NCBI RefSeq assembly: GCF_000633935.1
Contig: NZ_KK214995.1
Span: 320,801-384,800 of the forward strand
Length of the DNA: 64,000 nt
Origin: Ectothiorhodospira haloalkaliphila ATCC 51935
GTDB lineage: Bacteria > Pseudomonadota > Gammaproteobacteria > Ectothiorhodospirales > Ectothiorhodospiraceae
Reading direction: 5' to 3'
Positions 8,775-17,208 of the stretch are shown one piece after another. Position numbers and translations under genes: made by a program. Numbering within the stretch: the stretch's first letter is position 1; each line of letters starts with the position of its first letter. The notes under the pieces were generated by a model, which did no database searches, was not told where the DNA came from, and saw only the letters and a list, made by a program, of their open reading frames with translations.

Positions 8775-9494
8775 TCAATCCCCGCCAGGCGGCCCCATCA
8801 CCCCCGAGGATCGCAGACAGCCATGGAAAGCCACTGCCGAGGTGCCACTGGACTGACGGTCCCAGCAGTTGACAATCTCATCGAAACAGGCCTCCACCTC
8901 ATCGGAGTGACCGCAATGGAAGGCGGCGGCTTCGGAGAGTGAATCCACCGTGTCGTGGGTGACCGTCATGGGGCCCTCGGTAATCATCCAGTGCAGGGCC
9001 TGACGGGCCCCCTCCAGGGAAAAGGTCATGCTCTGGATGTCGCCGAAGGCATCTTCCACCTTCAGGTGTACCTCACGCCCCTCCATCAGGGCCTGCATCA
9101 GCGGGGGAATCTCGTTCCCCTGGCGTGGCTCCCAGAGTGCCCACTCCACCGACTCGCCCTGTCGCCCCTCATCGCCCGCAGGTTGCTGGTCCTCGTCAAT
9201 ATGGGTCGAGACTACCCGGGAGCGTCCTTCGGAAGCCACGCGAGCCTCCACGCAACAGGTCTTCTCCGCAGAGGGATTGCCTGAGCGGATCAGGATGGCG
9301 GCCTTGAGCGGCCCATTGCGGGCCTGACCGATGGCGAAGGCATGCCCATCTTCACTGCGGGTGTACGCCAGCAGCGTCAATCCCCCCCCATCAGGCTCGC
9401 TGTAGCTGATCCACCAGTCCTGAAAGCGCTCGGCGGCGTTCAGGGGCATGGCCAGGCCCAGCAGGATAACGGCAACCCACAAGCGATGACGCAT
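8775..9494 (-). CDS. Secreted protein of unknown function
   Basis: A 239-residue protein starting MRHRLWVAVILLGLAMPLNAAE, a clear Sec signal peptide with likely cleavage after LNA or LNAA, so it is periplasmic or exported. The mature part begins with aromatic residues (RFQDWWISYSE), carries a CC pair in the middle and a C-terminal cluster of four further cysteines (FHCGH, EACFDEIVNC, FHGC) that may form disulfides. There are no catalytic motifs I recognise. The layout loosely recalls small periplasmic stress proteins such as the IalB type, but I would not assign it. It stands alone between the divergent cydA and fabI operons. Confidence 0.8.
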   Translation of the reverse strand: MRHRLWVAVILLGLAMPLNAAERFQDWWISYSEPDGGGLTLLAYTRSEDGHAFAIGQARNGPLKAAILIRSGNPSAEKTCCVEARVASEGRSRVVSTHIDEDQQPAGDEGRQGESVEWALWEPRQGNEIPPLMQALMEGREVHLKVEDAFGDIQSMTFSLEGARQALHWMITEGPMTVTHDTVDSLSEAAAFHCGHSDEVEACFDEIVNCWDRQSSGTSAVAFHGCLRSSGVMGPPGGD

Positions 9495-9552
9495 GATTCG
9501 TAACCCTCGAAGCCTGGTGAAAAAAATGTCAAGTCCATGGGATCAGCAATTA

Positions 9553-9566
9553 TTGATCGTTGTCAA
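9553..9566. promoter_or_regulatory. FNR/ANR-like box in the divergent region before fabI
   Basis: TTGAT-CGTT-GTCAA matches the FNR consensus TTGAT-N4-ATCAA at 9 of 10 positions. It lies 59 bases upstream of the secreted-protein ATG (9494, minus) and about 200 bases upstream of fabI (9764, plus), so it could serve either unit. It shares the GTCAA half with the box near cydA. Confidence 0.5.
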
Positions 9567-9636
9567 GCTCACGCTTGGTGCAGGGCCGTGAGCAAGGCCC
9601 ATTTCATATATCCGTCATGTTCACCTGTTAATTTTC

Positions 9637-9649
9637 GCTGCAATGCAGC
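9637..9649. promoter_or_regulatory. Palindromic TGC-rich operator candidate upstream of the fabI operon
   Basis: GCTGCA-A-TGCAGC is a perfect inverted repeat and contains CTGC-N3-GCAG, the spacing I recall for PhaR sites in alphaproteobacteria. The overlapping 14-mer at 9639-9652 (TGCAATGCAGCATA) recurs with one mismatch in the phasin promoter at 23509-23522. It lies 115 bases upstream of the fabI ATG and next to an AT-rich TATACT that could be a -10 element. Confidence 0.5.
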
Positions 9650-9763
9650 ATATACTAGGGGGTAATGAGTTGGCGGGTACTCGCGGTCACGGCCCTCGAG
9701 GCCCAGCCGCCCGACCCGCCTCGCTCTTCACCTACATTCGCCCAACCCAATCGGAGGTGGCAT

Positions 9764-10540
9764 ATGGCTGCCCATCCTTTTTCCCTTGAAGGAAAAACCG
9801 GCATCGTCACCGGGCTCGCTAACGCTGACAGCATCGCTTACGGCTGTGCCAAGGCCATGCACGAAGCCGGCGCGGAGATGATCGTCACATACGGTTCTCC
9901 CAAAGCCGAGAAACACATCACCCCCCTGGGTCCTGACATGGGCAACCCCCAGCTCATGCTCTGTGACGTTCAGGATGAATCCCAGGTGGAAGCCCTGTTC
10001 GCCCAGGCCCGTGAGCGCTGGGGCAAGCTGGATTTCCTGATCCACTCCATGGCCTTCGCCACCCGGGACGATCTGCACGGTCGTGTGGTGGACTGCTCCC
10101 GCGAGGGTTTTGGTATGGCCATGGATGTCTCCTGTCATTCCTTCATGCGGCTTGCCAGACAGGCCGAACCCTTGATGAAGGAGGGTGGCACCCTGATCAC
10201 CATGTCCTACTACGGGGCTGAAAAGGTGGTGGAAAACTACAACCTGATGGGGCCCGTGAAGGCCGCGCTGGAAGCTTCGGTGCGCTATATGGCCGATGAG
10301 CTGGGCCCGGCGGGTATTCGCGTGCATGCCATCTCACCCGGCCCGATCCGCACCCGCGCGGCATCGGGTATCAAGGATTTTGAAAATCTGGCACAAACGG
10401 CCGAGCAGCGCTCACCCCTGCGCCGCCTGGTGTCCATCGAAGATGTGGGTCGTACGGCCGTCTTCCTGACCTCGGAAGCGGGACATTCACTCACCGGCGG
10501 CACCACCTATGTGGATGCCGGTGACCACGTGAAGGCCTGA
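9764..10540 (+). CDS. fabI: Enoyl-ACP reductase FabI-type SDR
   Basis: NAD(P)H-dependent reductase of the FabI class (258 aa), reducing trans-2-enoyl-ACP, or possibly enoyl-CoA in this context. It has the FabI-type nucleotide loop (GIVTGLANADSIAYGCAKAM instead of the usual GxxxGxG) and the catalytic Tyr149, Tyr159 and Lys166 in MSYYGAEKVVENYNLMGPVK. The C-terminal substrate region ISPGPIRTRAASGI and the end GGTTYVDAGDH are also typical. The start is set by GGAGGTGG at 9752-9759; a longer frame from 9665 is not supported. It is first in an operon with the MaoC-Pta and acetate kinase genes, outside the main fab cluster, so an acyl-CoA role is possible. Confidence 0.9.
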   Translation: MAAHPFSLEGKTGIVTGLANADSIAYGCAKAMHEAGAEMIVTYGSPKAEKHITPLGPDMGNPQLMLCDVQDESQVEALFAQARERWGKLDFLIHSMAFATRDDLHGRVVDCSREGFGMAMDVSCHSFMRLARQAEPLMKEGGTLITMSYYGAEKVVENYNLMGPVKAALEASVRYMADELGPAGIRVHAISPGPIRTRAASGIKDFENLAQTAEQRSPLRRLVSIEDVGRTAVFLTSEAGHSLTGGTTYVDAGDHVKA

Positions 10541-10545
10541 AGATC

Positions 10546-11955
10546 ATGGACAAGAGAGTGGAACAAGACTTTATCGAAAACCGAACCTTTGATGAGATTC
10601 AGGTGGGAGACTCGGCGACCATCGAACGCCGTCTCACCATGGATGACATCAAGCTGTTCGCCATCATGTCGGGCGACGTCAATCCAGCCCATGTGGACGA
10701 GGACTTCGCCAAGAGCACCCGATTCCAGGAAATCATCGCCCACGGGATGTGGGGCGGCGCCCTGATCTCCACGGTACTGGGCACGGAGCTCCCGGGGCCC
10801 GGCACCATCTATCTGGGCCAGACCCTGCGCTTCAAGGCCCCGGTGGGCTTGGGCGACGTGCTGCGCGTGCATGTGAAGGTGCTGGAGAAGGATCCCGGCA
10901 AGAACGGCATCAAGTTCGACTGCCGCTGCACCAACCAGGACGATCGGGATGTCATCGTGGGCGTGGCCGACGTGCTGGCCCCGACGGAGAAGATCCGTCG
11001 CCCACGCACGATCATGCCCCGGGTTCGCATGGCCGAACGGGCTCGACTGCATGAACTGCTTCACGCCGCCACACACCCGGAACCGGTGAGCATGGCGGTC
11101 GTGCATCCTGTGGATACCCAGTCCATCCTGGGCGCCTATGAGTCGGCCCGGGCGGGGTTGATCCATCCGGTGCTCATCGGCCCGGAAGACCGGATTCGAG
11201 CAGCCGCTGACGAAGCCGAGGTGGACATCTCCGATTTCGAGCTGGTACCCGTGCGTCACAGCCATGCCGCAGCGGAGGAAGCTGTCAGCCTCACCCGCAG
11301 CGGCCGGATCGAGTCCATCATGAAGGGCTCGTTACACACCGATGAGCTGCTGCGGGCCGTGCTGGCCCGGGAGTCGGGTCTGCGCACCGAGCGGCGCATC
11401 AGCCATGTCATGGCCTTTGATGTGCCCACCTATCCGCGGCCACTGTTCATCACCGATGCGGCCATCAATATCTACCCCAGCCTGGCCGACAAGATGGACA
11501 TCGTCCAGAACGCCATTGATCTGGCCCATGCCGTGGGTAATGAGGATCCGAAGGTGGCCATCCTCTCCGCGCTGGAAACGGTCAATCCCAAGATCCAGTC
11601 CACCCTGGAGGCGGCCGCCCTGTGCAAGATGGCAGAGCGTGGGCAGATCACCGGGGGCACGCTGGATGGCCCGTTGGCCTTCGATAATGCCGTGTCGGAA
11701 GCCGCAGCGAAGACCAAGAATATCGTTTCGCCAGTGGCCGGCAAGGCCGATATCCTGCTGGCACCCGACCTGGAAGCTGCCAACATGCTCATGAAGCAGC
11801 TCACCTATCTGGCGGATGCCACCGGTGCCGGCATCGTGCTGGGTGCACGCGTACCCATCGTGCTCACCAGCCGGGCAGATGATGCCATCACCCGTATGGC
11901 CTCCTGTGCACTGGCCTTGCTGGCGGCGGATTACCAGAAGAAGAAGGGGAGATGA
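10546..11955 (+). CDS. Bifunctional MaoC-type enoyl hydratase / phosphate acetyl(butyryl)transferase
   Basis: A two-domain protein of 469 aa. Residues 1 to about 150 form a MaoC hotdog domain with the hydratase signature (GDVNPAHVDEDFA, FQEIIAHGMWGGAL, YLGQTLRFKAPVGLGD). Residues from about 170 form a phosphotransacetylase domain (VDTQSILGAYESARAGLIHPVLIGPE, ending LAPDLEAANMLMKQL and GARVPIVLTSRAD). The fusion would link (R)-enoyl-CoA hydration with acyl-CoA to acyl-phosphate exchange. It begins five bases after the fabI stop, and its stop overlaps the acetate kinase start. The Pta half could prefer acetyl or butyryl groups. Confidence 0.93.
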   Translation: MDKRVEQDFIENRTFDEIQVGDSATIERRLTMDDIKLFAIMSGDVNPAHVDEDFAKSTRFQEIIAHGMWGGALISTVLGTELPGPGTIYLGQTLRFKAPVGLGDVLRVHVKVLEKDPGKNGIKFDCRCTNQDDRDVIVGVADVLAPTEKIRRPRTIMPRVRMAERARLHELLHAATHPEPVSMAVVHPVDTQSILGAYESARAGLIHPVLIGPEDRIRAAADEAEVDISDFELVPVRHSHAAAEEAVSLTRSGRIESIMKGSLHTDELLRAVLARESGLRTERRISHVMAFDVPTYPRPLFITDAAINIYPSLADKMDIVQNAIDLAHAVGNEDPKVAILSALETVNPKIQSTLEAAALCKMAERGQITGGTLDGPLAFDNAVSEAAAKTKNIVSPVAGKADILLAPDLEAANMLMKQLTYLADATGAGIVLGARVPIVLTSRADDAITRMASCALALLAADYQKKKGR

Positions 11956-13148
11956 TGGCGGATATCCTGGTCATCAACAGCGGTTCCTCGAGCATCAAGT
12001 TCGCCCTGTTCGCCCGGCAGGGCGGGCAGGGGCTCGAGGGCTTTGCCGCCCGTTTCCGGGGACAGTTTTCCGGCCTGGGTGACCAGCCGCACTTTGTCGC
12101 CAAGGATGCGCAGGGACAAACGTTGCTGGATGAGCACCCGCAGGGGCAGGACGGGGACCGCTTCGATCATGCAGCGGCCCTGAAGTGCCTCCTGGACTGG
12201 GTGGATGATCATTCCGACGTGGACGACATCGCCGCCATCGGCCATCGGGTGGTCCACGGGGGGCGCACCTATCGCCAACCGGCTCGCCTGAATGCCGAAA
12301 CCGTCCGGGATCTGGAAACACTGATCCCGCTGGCACCGTTGCATCAGCCCCACTGCCTGGCACCAGTGAGCCTCTTGTCCGAGCTGCGGCCGAATGTGCC
12401 GCAGGTGGCCTGTTTCGATACCAGCTTTCACACCACCCAGCCTCGTGTGGCCCAGGCCTTCGCCCTGCCGCGGCATCTCACCGAGGCGGGCCTGGTCCGT
12501 TACGGATTCCACGGCCTTTCCTATGACTACATCAGTCGCGCCCTGGCCCGGCACGTACCCACCCCGGAAACCGGGCGTGTGGTCGTGGCCCACCTGGGTA
12601 ACGGCGCCAGTCTGTGCGCCATGCACAACGGCGTGAGCGTGGCATCCACCATGGGGTTTACCGCCCTGGACGGGCTGCCCATGGGCACCCGCTGCGGCAA
12701 TATCGACCCCGGCCTGGTCCTGCATCTGCTCAGCCACGAGAACATGACCCCGGATGAGGTGAGCCGGGTGCTGTACAAGGAATCCGGCTTGCTGGGCGTC
12801 TCGGGTATCAGCAGCGACATGCGTGTGCTACTGGACAGTGAAGAGCCCTCGGCGCGTGAGGCGGTGGATCTGTTCGTCTACCGGATCGTGCGTGAGATCG
12901 GCAGCCTGGCCTCCGCCCTGGGTGGTCTGGATCACCTGGTGTTCACCGCAGGCATCGGTGAGCGCGCCTCCCCGGTGCGTTCGGAAGTGATTCGTGGCTG
13001 CCAGTGGCTCGGGCTGGAGGTGGACGAGGCCCGTAATCTGGACCACGGCCCCCGCATCAGCACCGGGGCAAGCCGGGCCGCTGCCTGGGTGATCCCCACT
13101 GACGAGGAGCGCATGATCGCCTGGCACACGGCCCAGTGCTGCGACTGA
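11952..13148 (+). CDS. ackA: Acetate (or short-chain acyl) kinase
   Basis: Converts acetyl phosphate and ADP to acetate and ATP (398 aa), or propionyl/butyryl analogues. ASKHA-fold motifs are visible: VINSGSSSIKFALF at the N-terminus, GHRVVHGGR, CFDTSFHTT, YGFHGLSYDYI, VAHLGNGASLCAM and TMGFTALDGLPMGTRCGNIDPG, with the late VFTAGIGERA. The ATG at 11952 overlaps the upstream stop (ATGA); the next codon is also ATG. Together with the Pta domain upstream it would allow substrate-level ATP formation from acyl-CoA. Confidence 0.95.
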   Translation: MMADILVINSGSSSIKFALFARQGGQGLEGFAARFRGQFSGLGDQPHFVAKDAQGQTLLDEHPQGQDGDRFDHAAALKCLLDWVDDHSDVDDIAAIGHRVVHGGRTYRQPARLNAETVRDLETLIPLAPLHQPHCLAPVSLLSELRPNVPQVACFDTSFHTTQPRVAQAFALPRHLTEAGLVRYGFHGLSYDYISRALARHVPTPETGRVVVAHLGNGASLCAMHNGVSVASTMGFTALDGLPMGTRCGNIDPGLVLHLLSHENMTPDEVSRVLYKESGLLGVSGISSDMRVLLDSEEPSAREAVDLFVYRIVREIGSLASALGGLDHLVFTAGIGERASPVRSEVIRGCQWLGLEVDEARNLDHGPRISTGASRAAAWVIPTDEERMIAWHTAQCCD

Positions 13149-13163
13149 AAGGAGCATTCACCC

Positions 13164-13193
13164 CCGGGTCCCGGCAAGAGTGCCGCGACCCGG
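13164..13193. terminator. Hairpin after ackA
   Basis: CCGGGTC...GACCCGG arms with inner GGC/GCC pairs form a strong stem in the convergent gap between ackA and dodecin. No T-run follows, so it may be a Rho-assisted or 3'-protecting structure. Confidence 0.4.
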
Positions 13194-13242
13194 AAGTCGG
13201 GCGGGGGATGACGAGCCCACGCCACCAGGCAGGCTGAACAGG

Positions 13243-13449
13243 CTAGCTGTCGTACTTGAAGGATACGTTCAGCCTGGCCCGGTAGGCAGCGATATTGCCC
13301 TGGTCATCCAGCTTGATGTCCAGCTTGTTCACTTCCACGATACGAAGCTCCCGCAGGCTGGAACGCGCCTTGGCCACCGCCTGCTGGGCCGCGTCCTCCC
13401 AGGATTTTTCGCTGGTCCCGACAAGCTCTATCACCTTGTAAACGCTCAT
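13243..13449 (-). CDS. Dodecin flavin-binding protein
   Basis: A 68-residue dodecin that assembles into hollow dodecamers sequestering flavins. Family features are the start MSVYKVIELVGTSEKSWEDAA, the AVAKARSSLRELRIVEV helix-strand and the end AAYRARLNVSFKYDS. Length and strand-helix-strand-strand layout match the family. An AGGAGATAA-type ribosome site precedes the ATG at 13449. It is monocistronic and convergent with ackA. Confidence 0.93.
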   Translation of the reverse strand: MSVYKVIELVGTSEKSWEDAAQQAVAKARSSLRELRIVEVNKLDIKLDDQGNIAAYRARLNVSFKYDS

Positions 13450-13697
13450 TATTATCTCCTCATCTCCTGAATGAATCCCTTGTGGTGGCGATGACCTTAT
13501 TCCTTTAAAGTGGGCGGCCTTTCAAGACCGCTCCCCCTTTGTTATAGACGACCGATCAGGGATTGTCAGGGCACCTCTCCACTGCCAGGGCTGTCATCTA
13601 TAATCGTGATCCCCACGCGCTGATCACTCTGGAAGTGCTCGGCAGAGCCTGATTTTGAACCCATTCGAACCATGCATCGTTATCGAGGACCATCACT

Positions 13698-14513
13698 TTG
13701 GATCGTTTTGGCAACGCAAGGGTACTGGTGGTGGCCGGCTCCGACTCGGGGGGTGGCGCTGGCATCCAGGCGGATATCAAGACCATCATGGCCCTGGGGG
13801 GGCATGCCAGTACCGCCATCACTGCCCTGACCGCCCAGAACACCCTGGGGGTGCACGGCGTGCATGCCGTCCCCGTGGACTTCGTCCGCGAACAGATGCG
13901 GGTGGTGCTTGAGGACATCGGCGCGGACTGCATCAAGACCGGAATGCTGCAAGACCGGGCGGTCATCGATGCTGTGGTGGCCGAACTGGAGGCCCGAGCA
14001 GCACATGTGAATGTGGTAGTGGACCCGGTGATGGTGGCCAAGAGCGGGGATCAGTTGATCAGTGATGACGCCGTGAGCCATCTGCGGTCGGTGCTGCTGC
14101 CCCGGGCGAAGGTGCTCACGCCCAATCTGCCCGAGGCAGAGGTGTTGCTGGGCCGGTCGATCAGCGGGGTGGAGGCCATGCGGGAAGCGGCCATGGCATT
14201 GCGGGCACTGGGGCCCGAGCATGTACTGCTCAAGGGTGGACACCAACAGGGTGAGATGATCAACGATTGCCTAGCCTCGGCCGAGGGGGTGGAAGTGTTC
14301 ACCAGCACCCGTCTGGACACCCGATGCAACAATGGTACGGGCTGCACCCTGGCCAGCGCCGTGGCTGCCGGCCTGGCCCACGGGCTCACCGTCCGCGAGG
14401 CCGTGTTGCAGGCGCAAAAATACCTGTTCAAGGCCCTGCGCTCGGCCCGCCGCCTGGGGGAGGGCGCCGGGCCGGTGAACCATGGTTTCAATTCTGGATA
14501 TAGTCAGTTATGA
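13698..14513 (+). CDS. thiD: Hydroxymethylpyrimidine / phosphomethylpyrimidine kinase
   Basis: Ribokinase-fold enzyme of thiamine biosynthesis (271 aa) that phosphorylates HMP and HMP-P. Motifs are VLVVAGSDSGGGAGIQADIKT at the N-terminus, ITALTAQNTLGVHGVH, VDPVMVAKSGDQLI and the anion-hole region NNGTGCTLASAVAAGLAHG. The only in-frame start next to a ribosome site (GAGGA at 13685-13689) is TTG at 13698; no in-frame ATG lies nearby. No other thi gene is in the window, so it is a stand-alone thiD. Confidence 0.93.
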   Translation: MDRFGNARVLVVAGSDSGGGAGIQADIKTIMALGGHASTAITALTAQNTLGVHGVHAVPVDFVREQMRVVLEDIGADCIKTGMLQDRAVIDAVVAELEARAAHVNVVVDPVMVAKSGDQLISDDAVSHLRSVLLPRAKVLTPNLPEAEVLLGRSISGVEAMREAAMALRALGPEHVLLKGGHQQGEMINDCLASAEGVEVFTSTRLDTRCNNGTGCTLASAVAAGLAHGLTVREAVLQAQKYLFKALRSARRLGEGAGPVNHGFNSGYSQL

Positions 14514-14781
14514 CGTAAACCTTGAAATAACTTCATATACGTACCTCGCTGAATCAAAGGATTGGATCCCCGACTTCAACCATGACCTGAACTGTCGTCC
14601 CTGAGTGTGACTTTTCATCAGCTTAGCGCCATCATTGCCGGGCAACCGCAGGAGTGCCACGTGGAACAGCTCCCGGGCGCTGCTGGAAACGCCCGGTAAA
14701 GAAACCATGCGGGCCGCCAGAGCCTGGCAGATGGTTCATCATCATATGGCATTATATACAGCCTCTGATTAAACTCAGTCC

Positions 14782-17208
14782 ATGGCCCGCCCCCGCTCCC
14801 AGCACTCGCCGGCATCCTTTGCCTCAGACACCCCGACGACGGATGCCGCCGACCCGGTGCTGCGTCTGGCCGGACAACTGCGCAGACGTTACAAAGGGTG
14901 CATTACCGGTGAACTGATCCTGCCGGCCCAGCCCGGGCAATACGCCCCCATCCCTGACGAGCTGGACCCTCGCCTGAAAAAGGCCCTGGAGGCCCGGGGC
15001 ATCACACGGCTCTACACTCACCAGGCCGAGGCCTGGCAACGTGTCCGGGCTGGTGAGCACCTGGTGCTGGTCACGCCCACCGCCTCGGGCAAGAGCCTGT
15101 GCTTTCACCTGCCGGTGATGCAGGCGGTGCTGGAGCGGGGCGTCAAGGCCCTGTATCTGTTTCCCACCAAGGCCCTGTCCCAGGACCAGGTGGCTGAGGT
15201 CCAGGCCCTGAACGAAGGGGGCAATCTGGGCATCCGCGCCTTCACCTTCGATGGCGACACGCCCGGTGATGCCCGCAAGGCGGTGCGTACCCGGGGGGAT
15301 ATCGTCGTCTCCAACCCGGACATGCTGCACCAGGGCATCCTGCCTCATCACACCAAGTGGGCGCAGTTCTTCGAGAACCTGGAATATGTGGTCATCGACG
15401 AGACCCATACCTATCGGGGTGTCTTTGGTGCCCACGTGGCCAACCTCATGCGGCGCCTGCAACGGGTCTGCCGCTTTTATGGGGTGCGCCCCCGTTTCAT
15501 CATGGCCTCGGCCACCATCGCCAACCCGGGGGAACTGGCCACACGCCTGATCGGCGAGGCGGTGAGCACCGTGGATCAAAGCGGCGCGCCGCGAGGCGAA
15601 CGTCACCTGCTGCTATGGAACCCGCCGGTGATCAATCCGGATCTGGGTATCCGGGCCTCGAGCCGTTCCCAGAGCACCCGCATCGCTCGATTGGCCACAC
15701 GCATGGGCCTGAAGAACATCGTCTTCGCCCGTTCCCGGTTGATGGTGGAGGTGCTCACCAAGTACCTCAAGGATGTCTTCGACAAGGACCCGCGACGCCC
15801 ACCCCGGGTGACCGCCTACCGTGGCGGCTACCTGCCCACCCAGCGCCGTGCCACCGAGAAGGATCTGCGGGCGGGCCGGGTGGACTGCGTCATCAGCACC
15901 TCGGCCCTGGAACTTGGCGTGGATATCGGCAGCCTGGATGTGTGCGTGCTCAACGGCTACCCGGGCACCATCGCCGGTTCCTGGCAGCGCCTGGGCAGGG
16001 CGGGCCGGCGTCAGCGCCCGGCCCTGGGGGTGCTGGTGGCCGGCAGCGATCCACTGGATCAGTTCATCGTGCGCAATCCGGAGTTCTTCCTGGGCGCCGG
16101 GCCGGAGCATGCACGCATCGACCCGGATCAGTTGCTGATCCTGCTGGACCACGTGCGCTGCGCCGCCTTTGAACTGCCGTTTCGCCAGGGTGAGCATTTC
16201 GGCGATGAGCCGCTGGAGGAACTGCTGGGCTATCTGGAAGAGGAGGGCGTGCTGCACCGGGAGGGGGATCAGTGGTACTGGAGTGCCGACAGCTACCCGG
16301 CCAACAGTGTCAGCCTGAGATCCGTGGCCGAGGACAACTTCGTGGTGGTGGACACCACCGGCGGCGGCAAGCGGATCATCGCCGAGGTGGACTTTTCCGC
16401 CGCCCCCATGACCCTGTACGAGGGCGCCATCTACATGGTGCAGGCCAGTCCCTATCAGGTGGAACGACTGGACTGGGTGGGGCGCAAGGCCTTTGTGCAG
16501 GAGACCCGGGTGGACTACTACACCGACGCCATCGACTACACCCGGCTGAAGATCCTGGATGACTTCGACCGCGCCCGTCACCCGGAATCCACCTGCGCCC
16601 ATGGTGAGGTACACGTGGTGCGACGGATTCCAGGTTACAAGAAGATTCGCTACTACACCCATGAAAATATTGGCTTTGGTGAAATCAATCTCCCGGATCA
16701 GGAGATGCACACCACCGCAGCCTGGTGGGAACTGGCACCCCAGACCCTGGAGGCCCGCTTCGACTCCCGCCAGGAGGCGCTGGATGGATTCCTGGGGGCC
16801 GCCTATGCCATGCACCATGTGGCAGTCCTGCGCATGATGTCGGAGCCCCGGGATCTGGGCCGTGCCGTGGGCGATGGTGATGCCCGGTGGTTTGCCACCG
16901 TGGGTAGTCACGGCCGCGGCCAGATCCGCGACGAGCAGGGCGCGGAGAAATCACCGGATGCCCAGGGCCGTTTCCGACCCGCAGTGTTCCTCTACGACAA
17001 TTTCCCCGGTGGGGTCGGCCTGTCGGCGCCACTGTTTGATCAACGCGTGGCGGTGGTCCACGACGCCCTGGGGTTGGTGGGCCAATGTGAATGCACCCAC
17101 GGCTGCCCGGCCTGCATCGGTCCCATCCTTGCCTCCGACGAGACCCGGGGCTATTCCCCCAAGGCCGCGGCGTTACGGGTACTCGGCCTCTTCGGCGAAG
17201 CGCCGTGA
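14782..17208 (+). CDS. mrfA: MrfA/YprA-type DEAD/DEAH helicase with zinc-binding C-terminus
   Basis: Superfamily 2 helicase of the Hrq1/MrfA group, 808 aa. Motifs in order: YTHQAEAW (Q-like), Walker A TPTASGKSL, FPTKALSQDQ, DETH in VVIDETHTYRG, SATIANPGE, ARSRLMVEVL, STSALELGVDIGSLD and QRLGRAGRR. The C-terminal MZB/DUF1998 region ends with CECTHGCPACIGP, a four-cysteine metal site. In Bacillus subtilis MrfA works with the exonuclease MrfB in excision repair of mitomycin C damage. The next gene here is an MrfB-like exonuclease overlapping by four bases (GTGA), which strongly supports the assignment over generic Lhr-like helicases. Confidence 0.9.
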   Translation: MARPRSQHSPASFASDTPTTDAADPVLRLAGQLRRRYKGCITGELILPAQPGQYAPIPDELDPRLKKALEARGITRLYTHQAEAWQRVRAGEHLVLVTPTASGKSLCFHLPVMQAVLERGVKALYLFPTKALSQDQVAEVQALNEGGNLGIRAFTFDGDTPGDARKAVRTRGDIVVSNPDMLHQGILPHHTKWAQFFENLEYVVIDETHTYRGVFGAHVANLMRRLQRVCRFYGVRPRFIMASATIANPGELATRLIGEAVSTVDQSGAPRGERHLLLWNPPVINPDLGIRASSRSQSTRIARLATRMGLKNIVFARSRLMVEVLTKYLKDVFDKDPRRPPRVTAYRGGYLPTQRRATEKDLRAGRVDCVISTSALELGVDIGSLDVCVLNGYPGTIAGSWQRLGRAGRRQRPALGVLVAGSDPLDQFIVRNPEFFLGAGPEHARIDPDQLLILLDHVRCAAFELPFRQGEHFGDEPLEELLGYLEEEGVLHREGDQWYWSADSYPANSVSLRSVAEDNFVVVDTTGGGKRIIAEVDFSAAPMTLYEGAIYMVQASPYQVERLDWVGRKAFVQETRVDYYTDAIDYTRLKILDDFDRARHPESTCAHGEVHVVRRIPGYKKIRYYTHENIGFGEINLPDQEMHTTAAWWELAPQTLEARFDSRQEALDGFLGAAYAMHHVAVLRMMSEPRDLGRAVGDGDARWFATVGSHGRGQIRDEQGAEKSPDAQGRFRPAVFLYDNFPGGVGLSAPLFDQRVAVVHDALGLVGQCECTHGCPACIGPILASDETRGYSPKAAALRVLGLFGEAP

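Noticed and set aside
14508..14708. 66-codon frame on the minus strand between thiD and mrfA
   Set aside because: Overlaps the thiD end, no ribosome site and no similarity I recognise; the region is better read as an AT-richer leader and promoter for mrfA.
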